Positions 9,409-18,793 are shown, counted from the stretch's first letter. The stretch: DNA of 64,000 bases from Paraglaciecola mesophila (GCF_009906955.1 NZ_CP047657.1:26769-90768); one strand, 5' to 3'. Numbers and translations: made by a program. Notes: generated by a model not told the origin, from the sequence alone.

Positions 9409-9567
9409 ATGCTCGAAAAAGTAAAGATAGATTGGTTCTTTGACACTCATGGTGAAGTATTTGCGAGTATTGTAGGAAGTCGAAACCCTAGGGATTTTCG
9501 ATCAAATGAATTTGTGTTGCATATCCTCGTTACCTGCGTGCTAGTGTATCTACCTTTGAAAGTTTAA
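9409..9567 (+). CDS. Short ORF right of the IS30 element, doubtful
   Basis: A 52-codon ORF from ATG 9409 (MLEKVKIDWFFDTHGEVFA) to TAA 9565, ending in a hydrophobic tail (HILVTCVLVYLPLKV). It begins 29 bases after the IS30 edge and may be the rest of a gene in the interrupted cassette or a chance frame. No ribosome site is convincing and no family is recognised. Confidence 0.25.
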   Translation: MLEKVKIDWFFDTHGEVFASIVGSRNPRDFRSNEFVLHILVTCVLVYLPLKV

Positions 9568-9791
9568 AAATTACGTTAAGTTTTAAGATAATTATTTCTT
9601 TATCTATGGCAGATAAATCAAGGGAGAAGACTACTGATTTTCCCCAAAATTTGTAGAAAATTTATAGTTATGATATCGAAAAAATTAATTAATCTTAGAA
9701 AACAGTACATTTTAAAAATATTTGACTTGAACTTGGTTTAATGAGTACAGTGGAAATGCAAATGGAAATTTAATTTGAAATAAGGAAATTT

Positions 9792-10367
9792 ATGAACAAT
9801 TATTATTCTTTAATAAAATACACATTGATACCTCTAGCTCTTTTAGGCTTCACTGGCTGTAAAATGACTGCTCAGGTTCCGGTCGGAGATGGAACCATGA
9901 CAGTTATCTACGAACAGGATCAGGGTAACAATAATCTAGTCGATCAGTTGCTCTCGCCATTTCAATCACTTATGGCAAGTGCTGCTGTAATTACTCAGCA
10001 GGAGTGGAGTGACTTCGATCCTGCAAAATACTATTTGATTCTCGATAATACAAACTCTGCATCGCTTGCAAGAAACATTACGATAACGTTGTACCAAGAT
10101 GGCTCTCAATTAGCATCAAACAGTTTCCCATCAAATCGAGTAGGCAATGAAGTGCATTTTAATCAGCCATCACAAGTGAAAAGTTGGTTAGCAAACTATA
10201 AAGATACTTCAGACGAAATGAGGGTAGATGTAGACTTGCAAACAGATTATTTTGGCAATGGTAGTGTAACAACGAATTATAAGTATGAAGGAAATAGTCT
10301 TGCTGCTGCAACTTACAATCACACCTGCCATGATGGTGAAAACCCCTATTTTTGTACCGTAGATTAG
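9792..10367 (+). CDS. Predicted lipoprotein of unknown function
   Basis: The 191-residue product begins with a lipoprotein signal (IPLALLGFTGC), giving a lipidated Cys near residue 23. The mature part is soluble, with several acidic/aromatic segments and a C-terminal Cys pair (HTCHDGENPYFCTVD). ATG 9792 follows an AAGGAAAT site. It is the first gene of a three-gene plus-strand cluster and overlaps the next gene by 16 bases, suggesting coupled translation. The preceding 220 bases are very AT-rich and should hold the promoter. No family is recognised. Confidence 0.6.
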   Translation: MNNYYSLIKYTLIPLALLGFTGCKMTAQVPVGDGTMTVIYEQDQGNNNLVDQLLSPFQSLMASAAVITQQEWSDFDPAKYYLILDNTNSASLARNITITLYQDGSQLASNSFPSNRVGNEVHFNQPSQVKSWLANYKDTSDEMRVDVDLQTDYFGNGSVTTNYKYEGNSLAAATYNHTCHDGENPYFCTVD

Positions 10368-11188
10368 TACTCGCTAAACTCTTGAAAATAGCATTTCCAT
10401 TTGCAATTTTATTATTGTTATCTGCCTGTAGTAGTTATCAAAGTATAGATGATGACTACAAGCAGCTCAATGAAGATGGTCTTATCAAACGTGCTTACAC
10501 CGTGGAGAAAACAAAGAGAGGAATTTTCGTTAACTCTCTAAATAATTTAGGCAATAGTAAAAAACCTATACCTTTTAACCTACTTGATGATGAAAAAGAT
10601 GGGCTAAAAATAATTTTTTATAACAAAGACATTTTAGTAAGAACTAACTACCTCGATTTTAAAATGGCTAATTTTTTGGCTAATGGAGTTGGTAAGAAAA
10701 AACTTAATAATCGATTTGAAATCGATCTGATAGTCACAAAACTCAATGACAATTTTGAATCGCAAGTTGTCTATAAAGATGGGTTCTATCACTTTTCTGT
10801 TTATGTTGATACTGACTCTCTTAAAAGTTTTGAACTTAATAAAGAACTGTTTCTCTTGATGGTTTTAATACATGAAACTATGCACGTATCTCAAGCGTTA
10901 AATGGAAGTTTTGATGGGATATTCATAAATAAAAGAATGATAGAGTCGGAAGCTTACGCATTTTCTTATTGTGTCCTAGCTGAATCTCTTAGAGGTATTT
11001 CTATTGACCTGGTAGGTAATCGAGAAAGGTTACAAAGAGATTTCAATAACGTCAGAAATATATCTATAAAGTCTCACATAGATTATTTAGATTATTTAAT
11101 TGACACCACACTCATCAAAAAAATACCAGGAAATGATCTAAGTCGCTTTAAAGTGGACAAGCATTGCTCTGAATTGTTTTTACAATAA
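10352..11188 (+). CDS. Predicted lipoprotein with an HExxH metalloprotease motif
   Basis: The signal region (FPFAILLLLSAC) ends in a canonical lipobox. Residues about 172-178 read LIHETMH, an HExxH zinc site, followed about 22 residues later by IESEAYAFSY, where a Glu could be the third zinc ligand as in gluzincin-type peptidases. The overall architecture is not one I recognise. The frame opens at TTG 10352; a TTG at 10382 would give an ideal short lipoprotein signal and is equally possible. It sits between another lipoprotein and a retropepsin-like protein, so the cluster may be an envelope proteolysis unit. That role is inferred. Confidence 0.6.
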   Translation: MYRRLVLAKLLKIAFPFAILLLLSACSSYQSIDDDYKQLNEDGLIKRAYTVEKTKRGIFVNSLNNLGNSKKPIPFNLLDDEKDGLKIIFYNKDILVRTNYLDFKMANFLANGVGKKKLNNRFEIDLIVTKLNDNFESQVVYKDGFYHFSVYVDTDSLKSFELNKELFLLMVLIHETMHVSQALNGSFDGIFINKRMIESEAYAFSYCVLAESLRGISIDLVGNRERLQRDFNNVRNISIKSHIDYLDYLIDTTLIKKIPGNDLSRFKVDKHCSELFLQ

Positions 11189-11232
11189 CCAAAATATTAA
11201 TATAATATCTGAAGTTCTATAAAAGGGGATTT

Positions 11233-12354
11233 ATGCATAATTTCAAGCTGAGCCCGATAATTATGTTGTTTATATTTCTTATTTATAGTTGTTTTTTGTA
11301 TGGAGGCGGCCGCCCAGCTATCGATACTACTGACATAATGGTACTAATGAATTCAGATGACTGTTTGGAAAAAAAGTACTTCTATTCTATCAGACCTACA
11401 AAGATTGAGCGTTTCCCTCAAATCCAATGCCGAACAGATACATTCTGGTTAAATTACTACTCAGCATATTCTGATTATGTATTGCACATGAATTCTGGCA
11501 ACTATCAAAGATCTGCTAGGGCACTCGGTGAAATAATAGCTTTGGTTAATAACCATACAGTTCAACGAAATCCGGCAAAGCTCATAGAACAAGTATCTTT
11601 GCTAGAAAGGATGGACAACACACCGAGAAGTCTTAACATAATGAATGTAGGAGATAACTTTCTTTTTACACTGAGTGGTTTGAATGTGCAATTTTTAGTT
11701 GATACTGCTGCGCTATACAACAGTACAAATTTGGTAGATGGAAGGGATAGATTAAAAGTCACGTCAGTGACAGGAAACCAATCTTATGCAGAGTACTCAT
11801 TTGGAATTAAAGGTTTTTTTTCGAAACATCCATTTTTTGAATCTAGAAAAAATGTACTTGGATTGAATTTTCTAAATGCGTATAAGAAAGTCGAATTTGG
11901 TCTTCAAAAATCAGAAGTTATAGTCTTACCTTTCTTTCAGAATCTAGGGAATTTAATAATCAGTGCGAGAATAGAATTAGCCTCAAAAGCCCCAATCAAC
12001 AGTAAAATATGCGTGGACACCGGCTCAGAGAAGACGTTTATATCAAAAACTCTAGCAGACAGTTTAGGATTCAGTTTAATTGAGCGCGAAACAGTCTTTT
12101 TAACATTAGAAACATCAATTGGTGTTGAGCATCTAAGAGGATACAAGTTACCTTCTCTTAAGATCTTCGATAAGCTCTTAGACGATGTTTTAGTAATAGA
12201 GTTGAAGGACCGTCCTCAGTGTGACGTTATAGCGGGGCAGGATGCGCTAGCAGGAAGTTTGTCTTATATAGACTGGGCTAAACGTACAGTCGGAATTGTG
12301 CAGAACCATTGTAACCAAATGCCGAAGGATGCAAATAAAGTGTGTGATTCATAG
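11233..12354 (+). CDS. Retropepsin-like exported protein with two protease-like halves
   Basis: After an N-terminal membrane or signal segment (PIIMLFIFLIYSCFLYGG) comes a helical region and then two similar halves. The second contains CVDTGSEKTFISKTLADSLGF (near residue 260), a strong match to the DTGS active-site loop of retropepsin-like aspartic proteases, followed by the hydrophobic VIAGQDAL segment. The first half has FLVDTAALYNST near residue 155, a degenerate DTG-like loop. It would therefore act as a dimer or as an internal pseudo-dimer with one degenerate site. ATG 11233 follows AAAAGGGG. It is the third gene of the lipoprotein cluster. Confidence 0.6.
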   Translation: MHNFKLSPIIMLFIFLIYSCFLYGGGRPAIDTTDIMVLMNSDDCLEKKYFYSIRPTKIERFPQIQCRTDTFWLNYYSAYSDYVLHMNSGNYQRSARALGEIIALVNNHTVQRNPAKLIEQVSLLERMDNTPRSLNIMNVGDNFLFTLSGLNVQFLVDTAALYNSTNLVDGRDRLKVTSVTGNQSYAEYSFGIKGFFSKHPFFESRKNVLGLNFLNAYKKVEFGLQKSEVIVLPFFQNLGNLIISARIELASKAPINSKICVDTGSEKTFISKTLADSLGFSLIERETVFLTLETSIGVEHLRGYKLPSLKIFDKLLDDVLVIELKDRPQCDVIAGQDALAGSLSYIDWAKRTVGIVQNHCNQMPKDANKVCDS

Positions 12355-12488
12355 AGATCGTTTCACTTTTCGTAGCTGAAGATCACGCTGATAATTCGAT
12401 AACTGAATTCGTTCACATACAGTATCTGATCTTCCCCTAACTTTGTAGACACTTTTTACTTAGAAACCGAAGTAAGGTAAAAAGCGTT

Positions 12489-12767
12489 ATGAATAAAAAA
12501 TATCCAGACGAATTTAAACAAGAGGCCGTGCGCCAAGTAATCGAAAAAGGTCATTCAGTGCCTGATGTTGCTAAGCGATTAGGTATATCGGATAAGTCAC
12601 TTTATTACTGGGTGAGTAAGGCGAAAGTGCCCGCCAGCCAATCCGCAGAGCAAGAAGAGATACGCAAGCTTAAAGTTGAGTTAAAGCGAGTAACTGAAGA
12701 GCGCAACATCCTAAAGGAGGCCGCCGTGTACTTTGCAAGCGAGTCAAAGAAAAGTACACGTTCATAA
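12489..12767 (+). CDS. IS3-family OrfA (HTH subunit)
   Basis: This 92-residue protein opens with a helix-turn-helix (PDEFKQEAVRQVIEKGHSV, then DVAKRLGISDKSLYYWV) and ends in a leucine-zipper-like coiled coil (EEIRKLKVELKRVTEERNIL). Near its end, A-AAA-G at 12750-12754 is a likely slip site: a -1 shift there reads on as KYTFIKSRLNVYRVNT into OrfB, producing the full OrfAB transposase. Confidence 0.9.
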   Translation: MNKKYPDEFKQEAVRQVIEKGHSVPDVAKRLGISDKSLYYWVSKAKVPASQSAEQEEIRKLKVELKRVTEERNILKEAAVYFASESKKSTRS

Positions 12768-12799
12768 AATCACGACTCAATGTTTATCGCGTTAACACC

Positions 12800-13612
12800 A
12801 TGTGCAGGGTGTTAAATGTTCACCGCAGCGGCTTTTACGCTTGGTTGAAAGAGCCTCAATCTAAAGCAGAAAAAGCCAACCTACGATTGCTTAAACAGAT
12901 TCAAGCCAGTTATGTACAAAGTGGCGGTGTTTATGGCAGCCCACGCATCACACATGAGCTGCGTCGTTTGGGTGAAACATGCGGTGAAAACCGTGTAGCC
13001 AAGTTGATGAAGCAAGCCAAACTTAAAGCTAATATTGGCTATAAACGGCGTTATTTTAAGTCGTCTACGCCTCATATTGCCGCAGATAATCATCTACAAC
13101 AGCAATTTGTTGTATGCGAGCCTGATACCGCGTGGGTATCAGATATTACTTACATTAAGACATATGAGGGATGGCTATATCTGGCTGTCGTATTGGACTT
13201 GTTCTCTCGCAAAGTGATTGGCTGGTCAATGCAACAGACAATGACGTCAGATATTGTGATTAAAGCACTACTTATGGCGGTATGGCGAAGACCTAAAGCA
13301 AAAGACGTTATTGTACATAGTGATCAAGGTAGCCAATATGCCAGTGGTGACTATTTAGATTTTTTAGCCGCCCATAATTTGATACCAAGTATGAGTCGCA
13401 GAGGTCATTGCCTAGATAATGCGGTGGCAGAAAGTTTTTTTCATTCGCTCAAGACTGAACGTGTAAAGCGAAAAGTGTACGCAACCCGAAGAGAAGCTAA
13501 AGCAGATTTGTTTGATTACATAGAAGTGTTTTACAATCGAACTCGACTACACAGCCATCTTGGTCATGTATCTCCAGATGAATATGAAAATACATATTCA
13601 CAGGCAAGTTAA
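12800..13612 (+). CDS. IS3-family OrfB (DDE catalytic domain)
   Basis: This is the catalytic half of the IS3 transposase, with HTH_21 (GVYGSPRITHELRRLG) and the rve integrase core. DDE residues are Asp in WVSDITYIKT, Asp in IVHSDQGSQYAS and Glu in NAVAESFFHSLK, with the following K/R region typical of the family. ATG 12800 is the in-frame start for separate OrfB, but the functional product is expected to be the frameshift fusion with OrfA. It appears intact. Confidence 0.9.
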   Translation: MCRVLNVHRSGFYAWLKEPQSKAEKANLRLLKQIQASYVQSGGVYGSPRITHELRRLGETCGENRVAKLMKQAKLKANIGYKRRYFKSSTPHIAADNHLQQQFVVCEPDTAWVSDITYIKTYEGWLYLAVVLDLFSRKVIGWSMQQTMTSDIVIKALLMAVWRRPKAKDVIVHSDQGSQYASGDYLDFLAAHNLIPSMSRRGHCLDNAVAESFFHSLKTERVKRKVYATRREAKADLFDYIEVFYNRTRLHSHLGHVSPDEYENTYSQAS

Positions 13613-13664
13613 GTGTCTACGAAACTGGGGGAAGATCAGATGTCAATTAAGATGATTTTTAATA

Positions 13665-14636
13665 TTATCGAACCTTAGCCATCCCTGTTTTACTTGCCTG
13701 GTATTGCTGGCCGTAACGGATAGGCATAGCCTCTGATTTCCAGTGGCCAGAGAGCACAATATCTGCCATAGGAACACCAGCTTCCATCATCGTCAATACG
13801 CCACCCGTTCGCGTACTGTGACACGTAAATACCCCTTTGTTATCCAGCGCCATACCAATTGCGGCGTATCGTTTTAGTAATGCCTGGTATTGCATCGGCT
13901 CGGCTTGCACGGTGTGTTTTGGCGATAATTTTCTGAATAAAAAACCTTCTAATATGTTAGCTTTTTCTATCCACCGCTTAATTAAACCTGCAGTCTCATC
14001 CGAAATGTACCCGTAAAACCCTTCACCCGATTGGTCAGTTTTTGATTTTGGTGCAAAAATGGTTTTAGCATCCCAATCGATGTGCTTTAACTCTATATCG
14101 ACGATGTTAGACGCACGAAAGAGTGTATCGAGGGCCACATTAATAAGGGCAGCGTCACGTAAACCCAATAATGTGGTTAGCTCTAAAGTACGATTAAGCT
14201 TTTCCACATCGCGCAGTTTAAGTGGTTTGGCTTGCTTCTGTGCAGCGGGTTTTTGCTTGAGTTGCCCGGACACAAACTTAGTAAAAAGTTTGGAATGCTT
14301 CCACGGATCGGGGAGCTCAGAAATACCAATAAAAAATCGGATAGAAGCTAATTTTCGCTTAATACTATGATGGCCAAGTGGGCCTGAGATCATAAATTCG
14401 AGATACGCTTTGCAACTTTCTTTAGTAACACGCCAATCACTTGCCATGGCTGGCATGCCATTTTCTCTACAGAACGCCAAATATTGATTGAAATCTTGTT
14501 GATACGCTTTGCGAGTGTTTTTTGACATCGTTTGCCAAACATCATCGCGAAGCTCAACAAGATTGTTAAGCACAATTTCTTTGTCTGCGTCGTCAATCGC
14601 AAAGTCTTGTTGTGAAATGGTGATGTTCGTATTCAT
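13665..14636 (-). CDS. Site-specific tyrosine recombinase
   Basis: The 323-residue integrase has an N-terminal core-binding domain (KNTRKAYQQDFNQYLAFCREN) and a C-terminal catalytic domain. Catalytic Arg is in DTLFRASNIVDIEL, Lys in APKSKTDQ, HxxR in HSTRTGGV, the His/Trp position in LSGHWKSE, and Tyr in RYGQQY. A deleted, stop-containing second copy lies at 61926-62534 on the other strand, with shared flanking sequence, so the gene travels with its flanks. It is not an obvious integron IntI, although the decayed copy lies directly before the second cassette leader. Confidence 0.85.
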   Translation of the reverse strand: MNTNITISQQDFAIDDADKEIVLNNLVELRDDVWQTMSKNTRKAYQQDFNQYLAFCRENGMPAMASDWRVTKESCKAYLEFMISGPLGHHSIKRKLASIRFFIGISELPDPWKHSKLFTKFVSGQLKQKPAAQKQAKPLKLRDVEKLNRTLELTTLLGLRDAALINVALDTLFRASNIVDIELKHIDWDAKTIFAPKSKTDQSGEGFYGYISDETAGLIKRWIEKANILEGFLFRKLSPKHTVQAEPMQYQALLKRYAAIGMALDNKGVFTCHSTRTGGVLTMMEAGVPMADIVLSGHWKSEAMPIRYGQQYQASKTGMAKVR

Positions 14637-14682
14637 ACTGTCATTAATAAAGATAATCCTAATTATCTATACTAGTAGATTG

Positions 14683-14799
14683 GCGCCAATTAGCAAGGTG
14701 CAAAGAGGAGTTTATTTATGACGTGTCATATTAGTATAAAATATTATTGCCAACTAAATTGGCGGATGAGATTGCCAATATATCATTATGACACGTCAT
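14683..14799. promoter_or_regulatory. Inverted-repeat cluster upstream of the recombinase
   Basis: Within 14683-14799 are TTGGCGCCAA, two further TTGGC/GCCAA elements and two oppositely oriented ATGAC-NN-GTCAT sites: ATGACGTGTCAT at 14718-14729 and ATGACACGTCAT at 14788-14799. A third, ATGATACGTCAT, sits at 61897-61908 ahead of the decayed recombinase copy. The spacing and symmetry fit arm-type recombinase sites, an attachment site, or operators for autoregulation. Confidence 0.5.
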
Positions 14800-14847
14800 A
14801 ATGATATTGGTGGTAAATTACAAATATTGGGGGCTGTGGTGAGTTTA

Positions 14848-15255
14848 TTATTTAGATTTTAGAGTTCTGATTATCTCGAGACAACGCATTGCATTTTCCA
14901 TCGCGTTTGAAAATGAAACTAGACTTGATTTATCAAATTGAAAACTGATTCTAGATGTCGACTTTTGCTCAGCAGTTCCTTGTCGAATAGTTAATATATT
15001 ATCGTATACATAGATCCCTTTTACTTTCACATCTTCTTCGATAACACCAAAGTTGGATGGTAATGTGTAGCCTTTGGCTTCCACTTTGATTTCATCCAAT
15101 GTTTCAGCTGCGAACCTTTCTGAACTGGTGGGTATAGGGGAATGAAACAGCCACAATTTACGTGTTCTCCTAACGATCGGTGACACGCCGACACAAACAT
15201 GCAAACGCTTGTTAGGGTGTTGGAAGTAGCTTTTAGGTTCTAGTACTTTTTTCAA
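14848..15255 (-). CDS. Unknown protein downstream of the TraU-like ATPase gene
   Basis: This 135-residue soluble protein begins MKKVLEPKSYFQHPNKRLHV. It follows traU on the same strand after about 40 bases, so the two are likely in one operon. It has no signal peptide or membrane segment and ends in a short helix (SNAMENAMRCLEIIRTLKSK). In IncI plasmids traV follows traU, but I do not see enough to claim homology. Confidence 0.45.
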   Translation of the reverse strand: MKKVLEPKSYFQHPNKRLHVCVGVSPIVRRTRKLWLFHSPIPTSSERFAAETLDEIKVEAKGYTLPSNFGVIEEDVKVKGIYVYDNILTIRQGTAEQKSTSRISFQFDKSSLVSFSNAMENAMRCLEIIRTLKSK

Positions 15256-15297
15256 TTTCAGGCCTTGTTAGAATACTACAAGATAAAGCGGCAGGAA

Positions 15298-18200
15298 TTA
15301 TGCCGCTGTATATTGTGTCTTAAAGTACCTTAAATTGTCATTTACAATTTCATCAACAATTGATGATTCAAAATCACCATTTTTTTCTAAACCTCGATTC
15401 TTACGCAATCGCTCCATTTCAGCCTCAATGGTTCCAGACGGATAACGTTTAACCAAAATTTCATTAGCTATGTCTTCACCCAATACCTTTCCTAGCTGCC
15501 TTCTAACGTAATCATCTTCTTGGATGGAATTAATTCTCCAAAGAAACCCGGGTCCGACTGTTGATATCAATTTATGTTGAACAGTCCCACGTTTCGTTCT
15601 GAAAATATTCAAAGAGGTTGCGCCAGAAGCGCTAGGGGAACGCATTTCATTTTCCAGAATGGTTTGTAATGATGGCTCTAGCTGGAACTTCTCAACGCAG
15701 TCCTTAACGTTTGCTGGACTACCAGAGCCGAGAATACTAACCGCGTTAGCTAACTTGACTATTGAATCAGGTATAGCTTTAACAAGTTGTGTGGCCAAAA
15801 CTATATCGATACCACCTTTACGGCCCTCTAAAGTGGTCGTTTCAAGCATCGATTCAAAAGTAGTTATTCCTCCCCCTCGGTGCACTTCATCAACACAAAA
15901 GCGCTTAGCCAGGCGCTTTAGTCGCTGTATTTCTTTTGAATAAATACCGCGGCTATTAATGTCGTATAGGCCGTGTTTTTCTGGTAATTCAGGCAACTGC
16001 TCTTCGTACAAAAAGAAGTCACTCGTTAGTATGTTTGTCGCTAAGGTATAGAAGATAGTATTTTGTTTATTGGCGGCAGGTCCTTTCCCGCGAGTCACAT
16101 CATCTAAATCAAGACTAATAATTTTAGCGCCCTGTAAATTCCACCTTGTTCTACCAGATAGGATGGGATAATCGTCCATGGCACCAGAGAGCTTGCGGGC
16201 AATAAAAATTAGTATTGGCTCACCCATTGGAGTCGTTAGACCTTCGAATTCATTGGTTAAACGCTCATTAGAAGTCAAGCCAACCAAGTAAGGGATATCC
16301 GGAACGGCTTGCTGCTGAGCTAACATTTGATGTGGGCTGTTATTAATATAAAGAAAATCTGCAACGTCCCACCAGAACACTTTATTTCGGATCGGTGTGA
16401 AGTCGAGGCGAGCTAATTCATCATCCACATCTTTAATTAAACCAGGTCGGTAAACTAATGCTGTAGCCCTATCAGATGTGAGCGTATAAGCCAGCTTAAT
16501 TAACGAACTAATGACTTGGTAAGTACCTTCATAAGGGTGCTCGCTATCATCAGGAAGTGCGAGAGTGACTAACATATCCCGTATAGAGCCCAATTGCGCG
16601 GATGTTGGAAGTCTGAGAGTAGGTAAGGTATCAAGAATGTTTTTTTGAAATTCTTTGGTATTTTGTAAACGGTGGTACTGCGCAAGATAGGCTTGATTTT
16701 CAGGGAGCAGAGAGCGCACCAACATGATAAAGCCCCGCGAAGTTGTACCCACATCTATCTGGCGGATATAAGCAAGTTCATTAAAGTCGGGATGCAACAG
16801 TAAAGAGAAGTTATCACATGCCAACTCGGCAGATTTACCGAACCCCATTGGCCCTAATATCACTTTTAGCCAATAATCCATTTGTTTCGAAAAAGGCTGA
16901 GTGGGGAATAGTTTACCTTCTGCAGTCCGTAATATTCTAGAGCCGGTATCCCAAATAGATGACGGTCTAGAGATGGGCATAAGTTGCATGGTTTCATTCA
17001 ATTCAAAGGGAAGTTGGCTAGCAGTTTTTCCGCGAGTCAATCCTGGTATGGAACTCATGAACGTTTCTACAGGATCGCCCTCAACGCTTTCGCATTCTAT
17101 CCCCCCCCAACTTTGAAGACGCTTAACGATAATCTCTCTTTGTTTTTTAGCATCTTGCTCAGACTGGCGGGACCAAGTTGAAACATGAATTCGCAGGTCG
17201 ACAAAATCTCCCCCCGCATCCTGAACGGCGCTTAAATTATCATATGCGCTAGAGATTTCCTTGTTATCCCTATGCTTGATAAGGGAAAGTAAGCTCGCTA
17301 ATCCGACCTTCCACATTAGTGAATTACTGGAATGCTTATTGAAAGCATAGGTAAGCCTAAAGGGTATATTCTCTTTTTTAATGCTTCGCAAAAAGGAAGC
17401 AAAAGGGAGCGGCTTTTTCGGTAAATACTTGACAGAAAAGGGGGCAATATACGTATCACCGATTTGCATTGTCGTATAAGTTAAGCGTTCAGCCATTCGC
17501 GGGATTAGCTGGTCTTGCAGTTTAGGCATGCCAAAAGCAGAGTAATCACTATCACCAGATTCAACGGGACGATACGTGTATTTGTCTCCCTGTAAAGCAG
17601 GTCTCCAGCTTAGATCGGTAAAGCCAGAATCATAGGAATTTCTTAGGTGATACGCATATTCGTGAGTGGTCTCAAGATCTATCCATATACCAGCATTATC
17701 AAAATCATCTTTAAGGGCAGACAGGGTAGCTTCGTGCCTATGTAGATAATATGAAGCGCCATGTACTAAATTTTGCGCATCGGTCATTTTGGGAGTGTTT
17801 GAACCCAGCTTTTCAGTTAACTCTTTAAGCTGCTGGATTTCTTCTCGTGTCAGAGAGGTAAGTTGAGTACGCACCACCAGCAAATTTGTTTCGGTATGAC
17901 AAAAGCGAGCCATGACATCAACTTGCTCATCGATGATACCAGTTGAAAGGAAGCCTATTTTGTTAGCGACTCGACGCGCACTTTTGCCATATACTTCTTC
18001 AATTTCCTCTTTGGTTTTATCAGTATCCAACTCAAAGGACCATTCAAAACTAGTATCACCATTCGCCATATACCCTTTCATGGCGCTTTCAAGTTTAAAG
18101 ACCGTATCGGCATACTCTTCAGATTTCATGGCCTTCTTTGTGCCGCGCACATTGAATGCACTTACAAGACTGCAATCATCCATTAAGAAAGTATGTTTAT

Positions 18201-18330
18201 TAACATTCGTATCGAGCGATACAAAATCCTTTGGGCTTTGAGAAAGCACATATGATGAAATAAGCTGGAAGAATGTCTCTGTAGACGATAATAACCGGTC
18301 GGAAAACGTCTTTTTGGTTTGATGGTACAT
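15298..18330 (-). CDS. traU: IncI/MPF-I type conjugation ATPase, TraU/DotO(IcmB)-like
   Basis: The 1010-residue product is close to the usual length of R64 TraU (about 1014) and Legionella DotO/IcmB (about 1009), which energise type IVB secretion. Walker A is GPMGFGKS near residue 490, and Walker B is RFCVDEVHR near residue 810, followed by an R-rich GGITTFESMLETT segment. The start ATG 18330 has an AAGGAA site. It overlies conserved short neighbours in the same order as IncI tra genes, but the rest of the transfer region (DotB/C/D, relaxase, coupling protein) is absent here. It is therefore probably a stranded piece of a conjugation operon. Confidence 0.75.
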   Translation of the reverse strand: MYHQTKKTFSDRLLSSTETFFQLISSYVLSQSPKDFVSLDTNVNKHTFLMDDCSLVSAFNVRGTKKAMKSEEYADTVFKLESAMKGYMANGDTSFEWSFELDTDKTKEEIEEVYGKSARRVANKIGFLSTGIIDEQVDVMARFCHTETNLLVVRTQLTSLTREEIQQLKELTEKLGSNTPKMTDAQNLVHGASYYLHRHEATLSALKDDFDNAGIWIDLETTHEYAYHLRNSYDSGFTDLSWRPALQGDKYTYRPVESGDSDYSAFGMPKLQDQLIPRMAERLTYTTMQIGDTYIAPFSVKYLPKKPLPFASFLRSIKKENIPFRLTYAFNKHSSNSLMWKVGLASLLSLIKHRDNKEISSAYDNLSAVQDAGGDFVDLRIHVSTWSRQSEQDAKKQREIIVKRLQSWGGIECESVEGDPVETFMSSIPGLTRGKTASQLPFELNETMQLMPISRPSSIWDTGSRILRTAEGKLFPTQPFSKQMDYWLKVILGPMGFGKSAELACDNFSLLLHPDFNELAYIRQIDVGTTSRGFIMLVRSLLPENQAYLAQYHRLQNTKEFQKNILDTLPTLRLPTSAQLGSIRDMLVTLALPDDSEHPYEGTYQVISSLIKLAYTLTSDRATALVYRPGLIKDVDDELARLDFTPIRNKVFWWDVADFLYINNSPHQMLAQQQAVPDIPYLVGLTSNERLTNEFEGLTTPMGEPILIFIARKLSGAMDDYPILSGRTRWNLQGAKIISLDLDDVTRGKGPAANKQNTIFYTLATNILTSDFFLYEEQLPELPEKHGLYDINSRGIYSKEIQRLKRLAKRFCVDEVHRGGGITTFESMLETTTLEGRKGGIDIVLATQLVKAIPDSIVKLANAVSILGSGSPANVKDCVEKFQLEPSLQTILENEMRSPSASGATSLNIFRTKRGTVQHKLISTVGPGFLWRINSIQEDDYVRRQLGKVLGEDIANEILVKRYPSGTIEAEMERLRKNRGLEKNGDFESSIVDEIVNDNLRYFKTQYTAA

Positions 18331-18340
18331 ATCAGTTCCT

Positions 18341-18760
18341 TTATGAACTGGTTTTTAACCAGTATTCGTAGATATGGGAAAAAGCTGCAAAGCTAGGCAC
18401 ATACCTTAAATCTTTGAAGTATTTAGCATATTCATTGCGGTCTAGACTGCCAATCACCGATAGGCCAACAGCCATTTCAGCGCAAGTTTGTGGCTCCTCT
18501 TTAGTGAGGAATTGAAAGTCTGAGTAGGTAATTTCACTCTCAAGCAACTGCTCAAAAACGGTTTCTGCTCGCTCTCGTCTTGTGCTATCACCACTTAAAA
18601 TAGCGAAGCCAATTTCACGGGATAAACGGGTGACTTCGGATTGTGTTAAGTCACTGGCCATGATGACAAAACCATGATTGGATAAATTACGAACGGGCCT
18701 TTGCAATTGGAGTGCACTTGCGCATATGGCACAGAGCACTTCTTTATTTACAACCTGCAT
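18341..18760 (-). CDS. Unknown gene upstream of traU (position of IncI traT)
   Basis: The product is about 139 residues from ATG 18760 (MQVVNKEVLCAICASALQL); a TTG at 18772 is an alternative. It is mostly helical (LTQSEVTRLSREIGFAILSGD) and ends EYWLKTSS. The stop is 10 bases before traU, so they are co-transcribed. In R64 a small gene, traT, holds this place, but I cannot show homology. The operon has been cut immediately upstream: the Rhs fragment begins on the opposite strand within 35 bases, so the original promoter is lost. Confidence 0.5.
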   Translation of the reverse strand: MQVVNKEVLCAICASALQLQRPVRNLSNHGFVIMASDLTQSEVTRLSREIGFAILSGDSTRRERAETVFEQLLESEITYSDFQFLTKEEPQTCAEMAVGLSVIGSLDRNEYAKYFKDLRYVPSFAAFSHIYEYWLKTSS

Positions 18761-18793
18761 AAAGCCACTCAATACACTTTCTGAGGGGGCGCT

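Larger units (their letters stand above)
12427..13638 (+). mobile_element. IS3-family insertion sequence
   Basis: A 1.2-kb element with orfA/orfB in the -1 arrangement. Its termini are inverted copies of TGATCTTCCCC followed by a GTAGACACTT motif, so it starts with TG and ends with CA. I find no matching short target duplication (left flank CAGTATC, right flank GATGTC), which suggests that recombination or deletion has joined unrelated flanks. A copy of the left end alone lies near 47262-47313. Confidence 0.9.

Noticed and set aside
13665..14636. Integron integrase IntI
   Set aside because: The catalytic motifs are of a general tyrosine recombinase; I do not see the extra IntI helix region, and the gene is not adjacent to an intact leader.
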